A DNA stretch of 64,000 nt from Lacinutrix sp. 5H-3-7-4 (GCF_000211855.2 NC_015638.1:3135001-3199000); one strand, 5' to 3'; shown: positions 43,058 through 53,414, counted from the first letter of the stretch. Made by a program: numbers and translations. The notes: generated from the sequence alone by a model not told the origin.

Positions 43058-43576
43058 ATGGAAGACCAATTATTAAACCTTTTAATGTACGCTGTACCTT
43101 CACTTATTGTTGGTTCTGTAGCATTTTTATTTTTTAGAGAACATATACAAAATGAAGATGATAGACGTAAGTTTTTAATTCACAAACAATTACAAAAAGA
43201 ATCTCTACCACAACGTCTACAAGCTTACGAAAGGTTATCTCTATTCTTAGAGCGTATTAATCCTAACCGATTGATTTTACGAGTTCATCCTGTATCTTCA
43301 AATAAAAATGATTACGAAATGTTATTGATAAATAATATAGAACAGGAGTTCGATCACAATTTAGCGCAACAAATATATGTTAGCGATAATTGCTGGAGTG
43401 TTATTAATGCATCAAAAAGTGCTACAATTCAACTTATTAGAAAAATAAGTATGAGCGATAAAATTGATTCGGCCGAAAAACTTAGAGAGGCAATTATTAC
43501 AGAAATGATGGATAAAGCTGCACCAAGTAACGCAGGACTTTCTTATATTAAAAAAGAAGTTAGCGAACTTTGGTAA
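43058..43576 (+). CDS. Conserved small membrane-anchored protein of unknown function
   Basis: The 172-residue protein has one N-terminal hydrophobic helix (LLMYAVPSLIVGSVAFLFF). A cytoplasmic helical domain follows: QLQKESLPQRLQAYERLSLF, LERINPNRLILRVHP, and later CWSVINASKSATIQLIRKIS. The pattern is familiar from Flavobacteriaceae (a DUF7935-like protein), but I cannot verify the family. It has its own promoter and a very strong terminator, so it is a single-gene unit. Confidence 0.8.
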   Translation: MEDQLLNLLMYAVPSLIVGSVAFLFFREHIQNEDDRRKFLIHKQLQKESLPQRLQAYERLSLFLERINPNRLILRVHPVSSNKNDYEMLLINNIEQEFDHNLAQQIYVSDNCWSVINASKSATIQLIRKISMSDKIDSAEKLREAIITEMMDKAAPSNAGLSYIKKEVSELW

Positions 43577-43591
43577 GTTATAATACTTTGT

Positions 43592-43629
43592 AAAAAAAGC
43601 GATATCTAAATTAGATATCGCTTTTTTTT
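43592..43629. terminator. Strong bidirectional terminator
   Basis: AAAAAAAGCGATATCTAA-A-TTAGATATCGCTTTTTTTT: a perfect GCGATATCTAA stem with A and T tracts. It serves the upstream plus-strand gene and the convergent patatin gene. Confidence 0.92.
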
Positions 43630-44560
43630 ATTCATCTTCTATAGGTTTTATAGGTACTGTAGAACTATTAGGGTTATTATCACCATGTTTTTCTTGAGCG
43701 TAAAGAAAACCTTCCATCCACCATTTTTCCATTAATCCTTTATTAAAAATTAACGAGTTCTCTGTCAATTTTGTTGGTGTGTAGTATAAGTTAAGTGTTA
43801 CATTTTTATGCAATGCTGCTAGTTTTCCAATTGTAATATCTCCTCGCTCTACTTGATCAAGCAAATGGCCAAAAAGATTAATCATAAGTGAAAAGGGATT
43901 TTTACCTAATACTTTATTGTATTCTAGGTTTTCACTTTCAAGAATAATAGCGTCAATTTCTGTTGCACCTCTATTAATAGCTTCTCTTATTGGTACAACA
44001 CAACCCAAACCACCATCAGCATACTCAAAACCATTTTTCTTTACTAGAGACATAAATGGAATGTAGTTGCATGAAATCCAAATCCAATCGCAAAACTCTT
44101 CATATTCAAAATCGTTTATAGATTTATATTCTGTTCGGTTTTTAGATAGGTTAGCTACTGTTACAACAACATCTTCTTTAGTTGCTCTAATTTGATTAAA
44201 CTCTGCTTCGGTAAAGTTTTTTTTAATATTTCGTCTTAGCGCTTTACTTTCACCAAATGTTCTTCGTTTTTTTATAAACTGAAGCATGGTATTAAAATAA
44301 TTAATAGACACATATTCTCTACCTTTTTTCTTTTTTACAACAAAAGGGTTGATACTAAAAATAGAATGTTGGTTTACGTGTGTAAAAATATCGTAGAGTT
44401 TACCAAGATTTTCTGTGGCCAAATAAGGAATAAGTAAGCTTCCCGTAGAGGTTCCTAAAAACATGTCGTACTCTTTTCCTTCCTGTTCTATAAGATATTG
44501 AGCTACGCCACCCGCAAATGCGCCTTTACTTCCGCCACCAGAAATTACTAATGCTTTCAA
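43628..44560 (-). CDS. Patatin-like phospholipase
   Basis: The 310-residue protein has the oxyanion loop SGGGSKGAFAGG (residues 7-18), the nucleophile GTSTGSLL (GxSxG, Ser about 40) and the catalytic Asp in YADGGLGCVVPI (DGG). No signal peptide. Patatin enzymes are Ser-Asp dyad lipid acyl hydrolases; the bacterial ones release fatty acids from phospholipids. Begins with ATG shortly downstream of the M1 aminopeptidase region but is not overlapping it. Confidence 0.92.
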   Translation of the reverse strand: MKALVISGGGSKGAFAGGVAQYLIEQEGKEYDMFLGTSTGSLLIPYLATENLGKLYDIFTHVNQHSIFSINPFVVKKKKGREYVSINYFNTMLQFIKKRRTFGESKALRRNIKKNFTEAEFNQIRATKEDVVVTVANLSKNRTEYKSINDFEYEEFCDWIWISCNYIPFMSLVKKNGFEYADGGLGCVVPIREAINRGATEIDAIILESENLEYNKVLGKNPFSLMINLFGHLLDQVERGDITIGKLAALHKNVTLNLYYTPTKLTENSLIFNKGLMEKWWMEGFLYAQEKHGDNNPNSSTVPIKPIEDE

Positions 44561-44606
44561 TATTAGTTGTTGAGTTAGTTATTGTTTAGTTGCAATATTA
44601 GAATAA

Positions 44607-46667
44607 TTACTTTTCTTTTAATTGCTCCTGCAAATTAACAATTATCTCTTTATATTTTTCATCTTCGCTTAATGATTTCAATAAATCTCTAGCAAAACTC
44701 TTAAATCGCCAGTTATGATGCGATGTAGCGTCTATTAAATTTAACAACGAATCAACATTAAATATTTGAAGCTTATTTATATAATTAAATGCATTTTCGC
44801 GAGTTTGGAATCCATATTCTGGCGAAGTATAACCTGTTAATTCATTAATATATATTGTGTTTAACCTTGGGTTATATTCTTTTGTTACAAGCGCTAAAGT
44901 TAACCACAAGCATCTTACATTTTTATTATTGAAACCAATAACATCTTTAGTTGCTTCTAAATATTTAGACCTATCGTAAGGATAGTTGTTCCATAAATTT
45001 ATTAAAGCAAGCTCTTTTGTAAGGTAAGAAGCGTCTTGTAATAACGATTCATTTTCTTTTTTAAATCCTTCAGGCATTCTATTTGCTAATAGTTGTCTTA
45101 CTTTTATTTCGTTAGAGTTAAAAGCCTCTTGAATTAACTCTTTATAAGTAGGATAATCTGGCTTCTTTAGCGCTTCATTTAAAACCGCTATTCTTTCAGT
45201 ATAATACCCTTTTGGTAATTCCATAACTAGACTTGATGGTATGTAACCGTTTTCGTCTGTTCTGTATTTTAAATAATCTGCATCTTCAATAGTTTCTAAA
45301 AAAGCAATACTTTCATTCTTTTTTAGAGTTGTTCTCATTTTAGCAATTGGCAAATCTTTAGACAGTAACCACTCTTTTTTAAAAGCATCTAAATTCTGTC
45401 CAGAAACTTTTTCAACTTCAGTTAAAAAATTATCTGTGTTTACATTTTTAAACGCATATTTATTTAAATAGTTTTTTACAGCGGTTTTAAATGCCTTCTC
45501 TCCTATTTTCTCTTTTAAAATATGCAAAGCCCAAGCGCCTTTTTTATAAAAGGTAACACTACTTGATTTTGGGTCTAATAAAGGTGTGGCTTCATCTTTT
45601 ACTTGTTGGTTTATTAACTCTTTTGCGTATTCATAAAGTGTATTGTAGTAATAGTCATCACCAAAAATATCTCGTTCTGCTAATAAGGCATAATAAGTAG
45701 CAAAACCTTCTTGAAGCCAATGGTGTTTTCCTTCTGTGGCTGTAATATAATCGCCAAACCATTGGTGTGCAAGCTCGTGAGCATTTACGTTTACGTAGTT
45801 TTTATCTACAAACGAAGTTTCATCAATCATAAAATCATCGCTAAAAATAGTAAGTGTTGTGTTTTCCATACCAGAATACAAAAAGTCTTTTACTGGTACT
45901 TGTTTGTAGTTTTGCCAAGGATAAGCTACACCAATTTCTTCTTCCAAGAAATCGAACATTTGCTTTGTGTAGCGGTATGTTGGCTCAACTTTAGCCGAAT
46001 CTTCAGGATAATAATACAGCGCAATCGGCACGCCGCTTTTAGAGGTTATTTCCTTTTTATTGTATTTACCAATAGCTAATGCTACAAGATAACTAGGCAT
46101 AGGTTTTTGCATGTTGTAATGCCAAGTATTAAAACCTTTAGATTTATCAACCTTTAATAATTTTCCATTAGAAATAACTTTATAAGAAGAATCGACTATA
46201 ATTGTCAAATCAAATTCTATTTTATCGTTAGTATCGTCTAAACTAGGCAGCCAGTTACTTGTATATTTCCCTTGACCTTGCGTCCAAACCTGTATACCTT
46301 CATTCTTTTCAATAAAATATAAAGCCTGTTGTGGCTTTACATGATACTTTAATGTAAGGACATTATCCTTTGAAGGTTCAAAATCTCCTCTAATAGTACC
46401 ATCAAACTTTTCTGCATTTGGTAAATTAATTAAATATTCTAAATCATTATAATAAACTATATCAAAATCTATATTATTAGAATCTAAAAAAATAGAATCT
46501 GTTTTTTTTAAAATATCAAAAGTATAAATTATAGTACCAATAACTTCCTTTTTCTCTAAATCTACATACAAAGAAGCCTTAGCAGTCTTGAAATCTACAT
46601 ATTCTGTTTGTTGCGCTTCCGCGGAAAAAAATATTAACGCAATTATTATGTATAGGAACTGTTTCAT
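44607..46667 (-). CDS. M1-family zinc aminopeptidase, secreted
   Basis: The start is the ATG whose first base is 46667 (MKQFLYIIIALIFFSAEAQQ), giving a clean signal peptide; an extension to 46736 lacks one. The catalytic zinc motif HELAHQWFGD is followed by WLQEGFATYYA with the expected spacing. YSGMENTTLTIF is the GxMEN exopeptidase motif. The mature 670-residue enzyme would remove N-terminal amino acids from peptides in the periplasm. The contrast with the zinc-less relative at 19020 is notable. Confidence 0.93.
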   Translation of the reverse strand: MKQFLYIIIALIFFSAEAQQTEYVDFKTAKASLYVDLEKKEVIGTIIYTFDILKKTDSIFLDSNNIDFDIVYYNDLEYLINLPNAEKFDGTIRGDFEPSKDNVLTLKYHVKPQQALYFIEKNEGIQVWTQGQGKYTSNWLPSLDDTNDKIEFDLTIIVDSSYKVISNGKLLKVDKSKGFNTWHYNMQKPMPSYLVALAIGKYNKKEITSKSGVPIALYYYPEDSAKVEPTYRYTKQMFDFLEEEIGVAYPWQNYKQVPVKDFLYSGMENTTLTIFSDDFMIDETSFVDKNYVNVNAHELAHQWFGDYITATEGKHHWLQEGFATYYALLAERDIFGDDYYYNTLYEYAKELINQQVKDEATPLLDPKSSSVTFYKKGAWALHILKEKIGEKAFKTAVKNYLNKYAFKNVNTDNFLTEVEKVSGQNLDAFKKEWLLSKDLPIAKMRTTLKKNESIAFLETIEDADYLKYRTDENGYIPSSLVMELPKGYYTERIAVLNEALKKPDYPTYKELIQEAFNSNEIKVRQLLANRMPEGFKKENESLLQDASYLTKELALINLWNNYPYDRSKYLEATKDVIGFNNKNVRCLWLTLALVTKEYNPRLNTIYINELTGYTSPEYGFQTRENAFNYINKLQIFNVDSLLNLIDATSHHNWRFKSFARDLLKSLSEDEKYKEIIVNLQEQLKEK

Positions 46668-46825
46668 GGATAGTATTTTATAAGGATGCGACCAAAATAC
46701 AATTTTTAGCATTTCTACATAAATTGCAAAACACAATAAAAACTTAAATTTTAAAACATGAGCTTAAATACAGCACATAAATAATACTTTCACTTTAAAT
46801 AGAAATACCTTAATTTCGTTTTCTA

Positions 46826-48928
46826 ATGGCAACTAACCTACAAACTCCTATAGACTACTTAAAAGGTGTTGGACCAAATCGTGCCGATTTGCTTCGCAAA
46901 GAACTTGGCATACACACTTACCAAGATTTAATAAATCTATTTCCAAATCGCTATTTAGACCGTACAAAATACTATAAAATTAACCAGTTAAACCCAAGTA
47001 CGGCCGAAGTACAAATTATAGGAAAAATTACAAGTTTTAAGGAAGTCGCACAAAAAAGAGGCAAACGATTAGTAGCTACTTTTCAAGACGAAACTGGCAC
47101 CATGGAATTGGTTTGGTTTCGAGGTCAAAAATGGATTCGTGAATCGCTAAAAAAAAATGTGCCTTACGTGATTTTTGGCAAAACAAATTTGTTTGGAGGC
47201 AAGTTTAACATGCCACATCCAGACATAGAATTAAAGACAGAACACGAGCAAAATTTACGCTCTACAATGCAACCCATTTATCCTTCGACAGAGAAACTTT
47301 CTAACAAAGGAATCACTAACAGAATGATGATGAAAATCATGCAAAATCTGTTTATAGAAACGGGTGGGAAATTTGTTGAAACGCTCTCGAAAAACATCCT
47401 CGAAAATCTTAAAATAATTTCTAAATCTGAAGCCCTTTTTAACATCCATTTCCCTAAGAGTCCAGAGCTACTTTTTAAGGCACAATTTAGACTAAAATTT
47501 GAAGAATTATTTTACATACAATTACAATTAATTTTAAAAAATTTAATTCATAAATCTAAAATAAAAGGCTTTCCTTTTGAAAACGTTGGAGCACTTTTTA
47601 ATACCTTTTTTAAACACCATTTACCGTTTGAATTAACTGGTGCACAAAAACGAGTACTTAAAGAAATTAGGGCAGATTTAGGTAGTAATGCACAAATGAA
47701 CCGACTTTTACAAGGCGATGTTGGTTCTGGAAAAACAATTGTTGCACTAATGTCAATGTTAATGGCGCTTGACAATGGTTTTCAAGCCTGTTTAATGGCG
47801 CCAACTGAAATTTTGTCAGTCCAGCACTATAACGGTTTGGTTGACTTGTGTAAAGAATTGAATATCAGTATAAAATTACTTACAGGTTCAAGTAAAACTT
47901 TAGAGCGTCGTGAAATACACGACATGCTAGAAAATGGCGAATTAGACATCTTAATTGGCACACATGCTTTACTAGAAGATAAAGTAAAATTTAAAAATTT
48001 AGGACTGGCAATTATAGATGAGCAACATCGATTTGGAGTAAAACAACGTTCTAAATTATGGAAAAAAAACACCTTTCCTCCTCACGTTTTGGTGATGACT
48101 GCAACTCCAATTCCGCGAACATTAGCCATGTCGGTTTATGGCGATTTAGACATCTCAATTATAGACGAATTACCACCCGGAAGAAAGACCATAAAAACGG
48201 TTCATAGATACGACTCAAATAGGCTAAAAGTTTTTCAGTTTTTACGATCTGAAATCAAGAAAAAAAGACAGGTTTATATTGTCTATCCATTGATACAAGA
48301 AAGTGCTCAAATGGACTACAAAGATTTAATGGATGGCTACGAAAGTATTGCTCGAGATTTTCCTGCTCCAGAGTTTCAAATTTCTATTGTTCATGGCAAA
48401 ATGAAACCTGCAGATAAGGAGTTCGAAATGCAAAGATTTATAAAAGGTCAAACACAAATTATGGTAGCAACAACTGTAATTGAAGTTGGCGTAAATGTGC
48501 CAAATGCATCGGTAATGATTATTGAAAGCGCAGAGCGTTTTGGGCTTTCACAATTACACCAATTACGTGGTCGTGTTGGTCGTGGTGCAGAGCAAAGTTA
48601 TTGCATTTTAATGACGAGCCATAAACTCTCAGAAAACAGTAAAAAACGCATTGAAACCATGGTAAGAACTAATGATGGTTTTGAAATTGCCGAAGTAGAT
48701 TTAAAACTTCGTGGTCCTGGAGATATTATGGGAACACAACAAAGCGGTATATTAAATCTTAGAATTGCAGATATTGTAAAAGACAACGACATTTTACAAC
48801 ACGCTAGATATTACGCAAAAAAGGTTTTAGAAAAAGATCCATCGCTTGGCCACCCAGAAAATGCTGTAATTCTAGAAACATACAGGCAAATGAGTAAGTA
48901 CAAGAATATTTGGAATTATATTAGCTAA
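46826..48928 (+). CDS. recG: ATP-dependent DNA helicase RecG
   Basis: The 700-residue protein has the wedge domain at residues 1-200 (OB-type, EVQIIGKITSFKEVAQKRGK...). Walker A is GDVGSGKTIVALMSML, DExH box DEQHRFG and motif III TATPIPRTLAMSVYGD. Motif VI lies in QLHQLRGRVGRGAEQ. ILNLRIADIVKDNDILQHAR is in the C-terminal TRG region. It remodels stalled forks and Holliday junctions. The next gene follows after 30 bases, so an operon is possible. Confidence 0.96.
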   Translation: MATNLQTPIDYLKGVGPNRADLLRKELGIHTYQDLINLFPNRYLDRTKYYKINQLNPSTAEVQIIGKITSFKEVAQKRGKRLVATFQDETGTMELVWFRGQKWIRESLKKNVPYVIFGKTNLFGGKFNMPHPDIELKTEHEQNLRSTMQPIYPSTEKLSNKGITNRMMMKIMQNLFIETGGKFVETLSKNILENLKIISKSEALFNIHFPKSPELLFKAQFRLKFEELFYIQLQLILKNLIHKSKIKGFPFENVGALFNTFFKHHLPFELTGAQKRVLKEIRADLGSNAQMNRLLQGDVGSGKTIVALMSMLMALDNGFQACLMAPTEILSVQHYNGLVDLCKELNISIKLLTGSSKTLERREIHDMLENGELDILIGTHALLEDKVKFKNLGLAIIDEQHRFGVKQRSKLWKKNTFPPHVLVMTATPIPRTLAMSVYGDLDISIIDELPPGRKTIKTVHRYDSNRLKVFQFLRSEIKKKRQVYIVYPLIQESAQMDYKDLMDGYESIARDFPAPEFQISIVHGKMKPADKEFEMQRFIKGQTQIMVATTVIEVGVNVPNASVMIIESAERFGLSQLHQLRGRVGRGAEQSYCILMTSHKLSENSKKRIETMVRTNDGFEIAEVDLKLRGPGDIMGTQQSGILNLRIADIVKDNDILQHARYYAKKVLEKDPSLGHPENAVILETYRQMSKYKNIWNYIS

Positions 48929-48958
48929 TACAATACCTTTGCCAAAAAACAGTACATT

Positions 48959-49546
48959 ATGAGCATGCTTCACTTAAAACTAGAAACCGATCCACGTTGG
49001 GTAACCATTGTAGAAAGTAATATTGAAGAAATTTTAACCGATCATGCTTGGTGCGAACAAAAAGCAGCTACAAACGCTATAACAATAATCACCAACAATA
49101 GTGAACATGAAGAGTTGGTAACAGAGCTTATAAAATTAGCTCAAGAAGAATTGGAGCATTTCCAGATGGTTCACGATATTATTAAAAAACGCGGCTACAC
49201 TTTAGGTCGTGAGCGTAAAGACCATTACGTAAACCAATTGTATAAGTTTATGAATAAAGGCGGAAGCAGACAACAAAGCTTTGTCGATCGCTTATTATTT
49301 TCTGCAATGATAGAAGCACGTAGTTGCGAACGTTTTAAACTTTTATCGAAACGTATAAAAGACAAAGAACTATCTAAATTTTACCACGATTTAATGATTA
49401 GCGAAGCTGGACATTACACTACATTTATAACCTTTGCAAGAAAATATGGCAAAGGCATTGATGTAGATAAACGCTGGAAAGAGCTTGTAGCATTCGAAGG
49501 CGAATTAATTAAAAGCTACGGTAAAAGCGAAACCATTCACGGCTAA
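48959..49546 (+). CDS. tRNA-(ms2io6A37) hydroxylase-like di-iron protein
   Basis: The 195-residue ferritin-like protein has AWCEQKAATNAITIITNN, EEELEHFQMVHDII, IEARSCERFKLL and MISEAGHYTTFITFA. The Glu residues and E-x-x-H pairs (EELEH, SEAGH) are di-iron ligands of the MiaE fold. MiaE hydroxylates the isopentenyl side chain at tRNA position 37. Strong family match; activity in Bacteroidota inferred. Confidence 0.92.
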   Translation: MSMLHLKLETDPRWVTIVESNIEEILTDHAWCEQKAATNAITIITNNSEHEELVTELIKLAQEELEHFQMVHDIIKKRGYTLGRERKDHYVNQLYKFMNKGGSRQQSFVDRLLFSAMIEARSCERFKLLSKRIKDKELSKFYHDLMISEAGHYTTFITFARKYGKGIDVDKRWKELVAFEGELIKSYGKSETIHG

Positions 49547-49630
49547 ACCGCTTTAATTCCTACTAAACCTTTTAACTTTTTTTTGAGATAGAAAAACAAT
49601 CATAACATGTAAATTTGGTAAAAACACGCT

Positions 49631-50161
49631 ATGAAATTATTAGCTACTATTTTAACCTTATTTACAATAATGAGCACTACTCCTATTTTTACATTTTCTA
49701 AAAACGCTAACATTTCTAACTGGCGTATTGTGGACGATATTGTAATGGGCGGAAAATCTAACGGAACCTTTTCATTAAACAATGATGGTTACGGTGAGTT
49801 TAGCGGTAAAATATCTTTAGAAAATAATGGTGGCTTTTCTTCTGTACGCTATAACATGAAAACCATAGCGATTAAAGCAACTTCTAAAATTATAGTAAAA
49901 TTAAAAGGTGATGGCAAAACCTACCAACTTAGAATAAAAGCAAATACTAACGATAGGCATTCGTACATAAAACCATTTACTACCACTGGCGAATGGCAAA
50001 CTATAAGTATCGATTTAAATGCTATGTATCCCACTTTTCGAGGTAAAACGCTAGATATTCCAAATTTTGATAAACCTTCAATAGAAGAACTTGCATTTTT
50101 AATTGGCAATAAAAAAGAAGAACATTTTAAACTACTTATAGAAAGTATTAGTTTACAGTAA
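49631..50161 (+). CDS. CIA30-family protein, secreted
   Basis: The 176-residue protein opens with a signal-like segment (MKLLATILTLFTIMSTTPIF). The CIA30 block is SNWRIVDDIVMGGKSNGTF, then FSGKISLENNGGFSSVRYNM, with YQLRIKANTNDRHSYI later. This is a jelly-roll (CBM11-like) fold named for a complex I assembly factor; bacterial members are not known to act in complex I. Export suggests a surface or carbohydrate role, which is inference. Short gap to the next gene on the same strand. Confidence 0.87.
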   Translation: MKLLATILTLFTIMSTTPIFTFSKNANISNWRIVDDIVMGGKSNGTFSLNNDGYGEFSGKISLENNGGFSSVRYNMKTIAIKATSKIIVKLKGDGKTYQLRIKANTNDRHSYIKPFTTTGEWQTISIDLNAMYPTFRGKTLDIPNFDKPSIEELAFLIGNKKEEHFKLLIESISLQ

Positions 50162-50193
50162 ATCTTTCAGTGTGAAAATTTTAAAAACTAAAA

Positions 50194-51942
50194 ATGAACC
50201 AACCCATACAAACCATTGCTATAATTGGATGTGGACCAAGAGGTCTTTCAGCATTAGAAAATTTAATGATTGCTTTAGCAAAAGCCGAGTTTAAATCACT
50301 TCCAAAGGTTATAATTTTCGAAAAATCGTCGCAATTAGGCTGTGGTTCAATTTACAATTTAAACCAACCAGATACTAACTGGTTAAATATTTCGGAACGT
50401 GCATTAACTATAGACCAAAGACCTGCATTAGATTTTAAGCATTTTAAAATTGAAGGTTTTCAATCTTACCATGATTGGACAGGAAAAAGTAAAGACGACA
50501 TTATAAATAACAAACATGAAGTCTTCCCAAAACGATCGGAAATAGGAAAATATTTAAAAGCACGCTACAACTCTATTGCAAAAACGCTAGAAGAGCACGA
50601 TATTTTATCTGTTTTTAATACTGAAGTTATAGAGGTTGAAAACAACAATCCGTGTTTTACAATTACTGCAAAAAATGGCAATACCTATAATGCAGACGAC
50701 GTTGTGCTAACTATTGGTCACCAAGAAACTAAATGCTCGCAACAGCTTAAAGACTGGTTAAAATATGCCAAAGGAAATAGTGATGTAAACCTCTTTTTAA
50801 AATCGTACCCAATAGAAAATTTACTTGCTATAGATTATAAAACCGAAGCGCATAACGTAGGCCTTAGAGGTTTTGGTCTAGCAACTATAGATGTTATTAG
50901 AGCTTTAACTAAAGCAAATGGCGGCCATTTTGAAGTGGTTAATACAGAAACTCATAAAATGAAATATCATCGAGGAGAAAGCGAATTAAAACTTATTCCT
51001 TTTTCTTTAGATGGTTTACCAATGGCAAGCAAACCTTTAAACTCTAAAATAGACGCATTATTTACACCAAGTGCTTCTAAAATTTTAAGTTTTAAGTCAG
51101 AATTACTTCAAATTAGAGATAATGAATCGTACAGTAATGGTAATACATTTTTAATTGAAGCCATTGCAACGGTTGTTGCACACCAGTATATGCTATTAGG
51201 GAACCACGCTTACCAACATAATTTTACAGAAAACGCTTTAAAATCAATAATTGAAGCGTATTTAAAAGACGATAGTTATACACATGAGCTGCTACTATCG
51301 CATGATAACGCACCAGAAGTAATTATTCAAGCTTATGTAGACATGGCAACCGCCACAAAACCTATAAGTTTAGATTATTGTCTAGGTCAAGTTTGGCGAC
51401 ACTGCGAACCTACTTTATACGCTATGATGTCGCACTCTAAATTAAAAGACCAAGTTATAGACCAAGTTATTGCGCTAGACGAACGCATGAAACGTTACGC
51501 CTTTGGACCGCCAATAGAAAGCTTACAACAACTTTTAGCTTTAACCTATCAAGGCACTCTAAATTTAAACTTTGTAAACAATCCAGAAATTGCTTTAAAA
51601 GAAAACGGTTGGAAACTGCAAAAACACAACCAAGAGATTATAGTAGACACTATGATTAATGCGGTTTTAGACAGCCCTAAAATTGAAAAAGTAATCGCTC
51701 CAATTGTAACAAATTTATTAAGCGACAATTTAATACAAGCTATACATAGTAAATTAGGTGTAGAAACTAAACCTAACGGATTAGTAATTTCTAAAAACAA
51801 AAAACAAACTCTTAATCTAGCCGTTTTAGGTAGGCTTGCAAAAGGTAGTGTTGTTGGTGTAGATGCTATTTTAGAATGTTTTGGACCTAGAATTAAAGAT
51901 TGGGCAAATGGTGTGGTTGAGCGTATTCACGATAAAAATTAA
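50194..51942 (+). CDS. FAD/NAD(P)-binding protein (NAD_binding_9 type)
   Basis: The 582-residue protein starts with a Rossmann dinucleotide motif (IAIIGCGPRGLSALENL). The family patterns IFEKSSQLGCGSIYNLNQPD and NWLNISERALTIDQRP follow, then VVLTIGHQETKC and HNVGLRGFGLATIDVIRAL. Likely an oxidoreductase or N-hydroxylase-like flavoprotein; substrate unknown. It is the last core gene before the second cassette array, whose first junction is 123 bases after the stop. Confidence 0.85.
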   Translation: MNQPIQTIAIIGCGPRGLSALENLMIALAKAEFKSLPKVIIFEKSSQLGCGSIYNLNQPDTNWLNISERALTIDQRPALDFKHFKIEGFQSYHDWTGKSKDDIINNKHEVFPKRSEIGKYLKARYNSIAKTLEEHDILSVFNTEVIEVENNNPCFTITAKNGNTYNADDVVLTIGHQETKCSQQLKDWLKYAKGNSDVNLFLKSYPIENLLAIDYKTEAHNVGLRGFGLATIDVIRALTKANGGHFEVVNTETHKMKYHRGESELKLIPFSLDGLPMASKPLNSKIDALFTPSASKILSFKSELLQIRDNESYSNGNTFLIEAIATVVAHQYMLLGNHAYQHNFTENALKSIIEAYLKDDSYTHELLLSHDNAPEVIIQAYVDMATATKPISLDYCLGQVWRHCEPTLYAMMSHSKLKDQVIDQVIALDERMKRYAFGPPIESLQQLLALTYQGTLNLNFVNNPEIALKENGWKLQKHNQEIIVDTMINAVLDSPKIEKVIAPIVTNLLSDNLIQAIHSKLGVETKPNGLVISKNKKQTLNLAVLGRLAKGSVVGVDAILECFGPRIKDWANGVVERIHDKN

Positions 51943-52065
51943 ACTAAAAAGTTGCGATAACCTGCCAAAAATAAAATATATACAAACTTTAATAAAAGTT
52001 GGTATATACCACCAAATTTGTTTGCTAACCGGTACAAAAATGATTATGTTTGGTATATATAATAG
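51943..52065 (+). other. Left boundary of the second array: hairpin-bearing, not attC-like
   Basis: Between the flavoprotein stop and the first cassette junction (G at 52065) lies TATATACCaccAAA...TTTGGTATATA, an inverted repeat, and ...GTATATATAATAG|TT at the junction. It lacks the tagcctactt...gcggac body seen in the attC sites and has no clear R'' box. It could be an attI-like or secondary recombination site, but no integrase gene is next to it. Confidence 0.4.
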
Positions 52066-52549
52066 TTCTAATTAATTTAACAAATAATACGGAATCGTTC
52101 GTGATTTAGAAGGAATATAGACGGGATGTATACAAGTTAATTTACTTGCAAGTCTTTAACGATTGGCATCGTAGAAATGCATTTCTAAACGTTGTTAACG
52201 TATTAAAGACTTAAGTTAAGATAGCAAAAAAAAATGAGAAAGTCAAATGCTATCTTATATACAGAGCTCTTATGCCTTATAAATCATCACGTGTGCAACT
52301 ACCCTTATACAAGGTATAAAGGTAATAACACACGATCTCACGAGTGCTTCTATAGCATATCTGGTACTGGATTTGTTAAACTACGTTTTTTTGGTTACAG
52401 CTTAAAAGCTGAATGTGCTGTAAAAAACTTATCAGAACGCCGTATACAAGTCATACCTTACATGTCTTTTTATTTTAGATAGTCTAATTTATTTATTTAA
52501 ACTATCTTTAGTTTTGGATATGAGTCGGTACGACTCGTATACATAAACG
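52066..52549 (+). repeat. 484-bp repeated cassette, copy 2 of 4
   Basis: Same length and, by eye, identical sequence to 837-1320. It is the first cassette of the second array and lies directly upstream of the secreted protein gene at 52607. Cloverleaf at 52150-52212, 82-codon frame at 52234-52482, attC-like end from 52431, -7 box at 52509-52516. Confidence 0.9.
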
Positions 52550-52606
52550 TTGTGCGTAAGTTGCTCACTCAAACCTAAAAAAACGAAAATATAAACCGAA
52601 AACAAA

Positions 52607-53410
52607 ATGAAGAAAATTTTACTACTGACAGTTATTCTAATTTCTAACCTTTCATTCGGACAGAATTTCCCAGGAAATGATGTCAATTTATTATTAGATA
52701 AAGAAATTAAAGTTAAAGAAAAAGATGAAAGTTTACAGAAATATGGATATGACCATTTTTACAAAAACGACAAAATGAAAAAGAAATATGACTGTTGTGA
52801 AAGTTATAATTCAAAGTATGCAGGATTAGTCGGAAAAATATTTAAAGTTTTATCTGCTGAACCATATAAAAACATAATCGGAACTGAAAAATATAAACTC
52901 AAAATAGAAAATGCTGAAACTGGAATTATCTATTTTGATTATGACCCAAAATATGAACATTCTTTTCCATTTGAGGTAATTGGAGGTTTGGACTTACCCG
53001 AAGATTTTTATTGTAAAACAATTAAAACTAAAACCGACAAGTTTGACGGAAAAACTACAAGTATGACTGATTATTCGGAGGGAATTTCATTTATGAAAGT
53101 AACCAAAGATGGTTCTTCTAAAATCTATATGTCTGTAAATGAAATTGGTTCGACATTAAACGTTGCTAAAAAAGGTTTAATCTTACTTTTAGAAAACGGA
53201 AAAAAAATTGAACGACCAAATGCAAAATTAGACACTAAAGTAAATAAAAGTGGTAGAGGTTATGTTTATTCAGCATTTATTGAACTAACTCAAGCGGAAA
53301 TTGATTTAATAATTGAAAACAAAATAACAGATAACAGATTATATATTTATGATGGCGAAATTAAAAATGGACAGAAATTGAGCGAATATTTAAAATGCCT
53401 AAATAAATAA
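52607..53410 (+). CDS. Secreted protein of unknown function (cassette gene)
   Basis: The 267-residue protein has a signal peptide (MKKILLLTVILISNLSFGQN). The mature part is lysine-rich, with KYDCCESYNSKYAGLVGKIF and YFDYDPKYEHSFPFEVIGGL. The C-terminal half (KGLILLLENGKKIERPNAKL, then YSAFIELTQAEIDLIIENKI) is reminiscent of small beta-domain proteins with a final regulatory strand. I do not recognise a named family. Sole gene of cassette 52550-53543. ATG lies 58 bases after the junction. Confidence 0.8.
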   Translation: MKKILLLTVILISNLSFGQNFPGNDVNLLLDKEIKVKEKDESLQKYGYDHFYKNDKMKKKYDCCESYNSKYAGLVGKIFKVLSAEPYKNIIGTEKYKLKIENAETGIIYFDYDPKYEHSFPFEVIGGLDLPEDFYCKTIKTKTDKFDGKTTSMTDYSEGISFMKVTKDGSSKIYMSVNEIGSTLNVAKKGLILLLENGKKIERPNAKLDTKVNKSGRGYVYSAFIELTQAEIDLIIENKITDNRLYIYDGEIKNGQKLSEYLKCLNK

Positions 53411-53414
53411 AACC

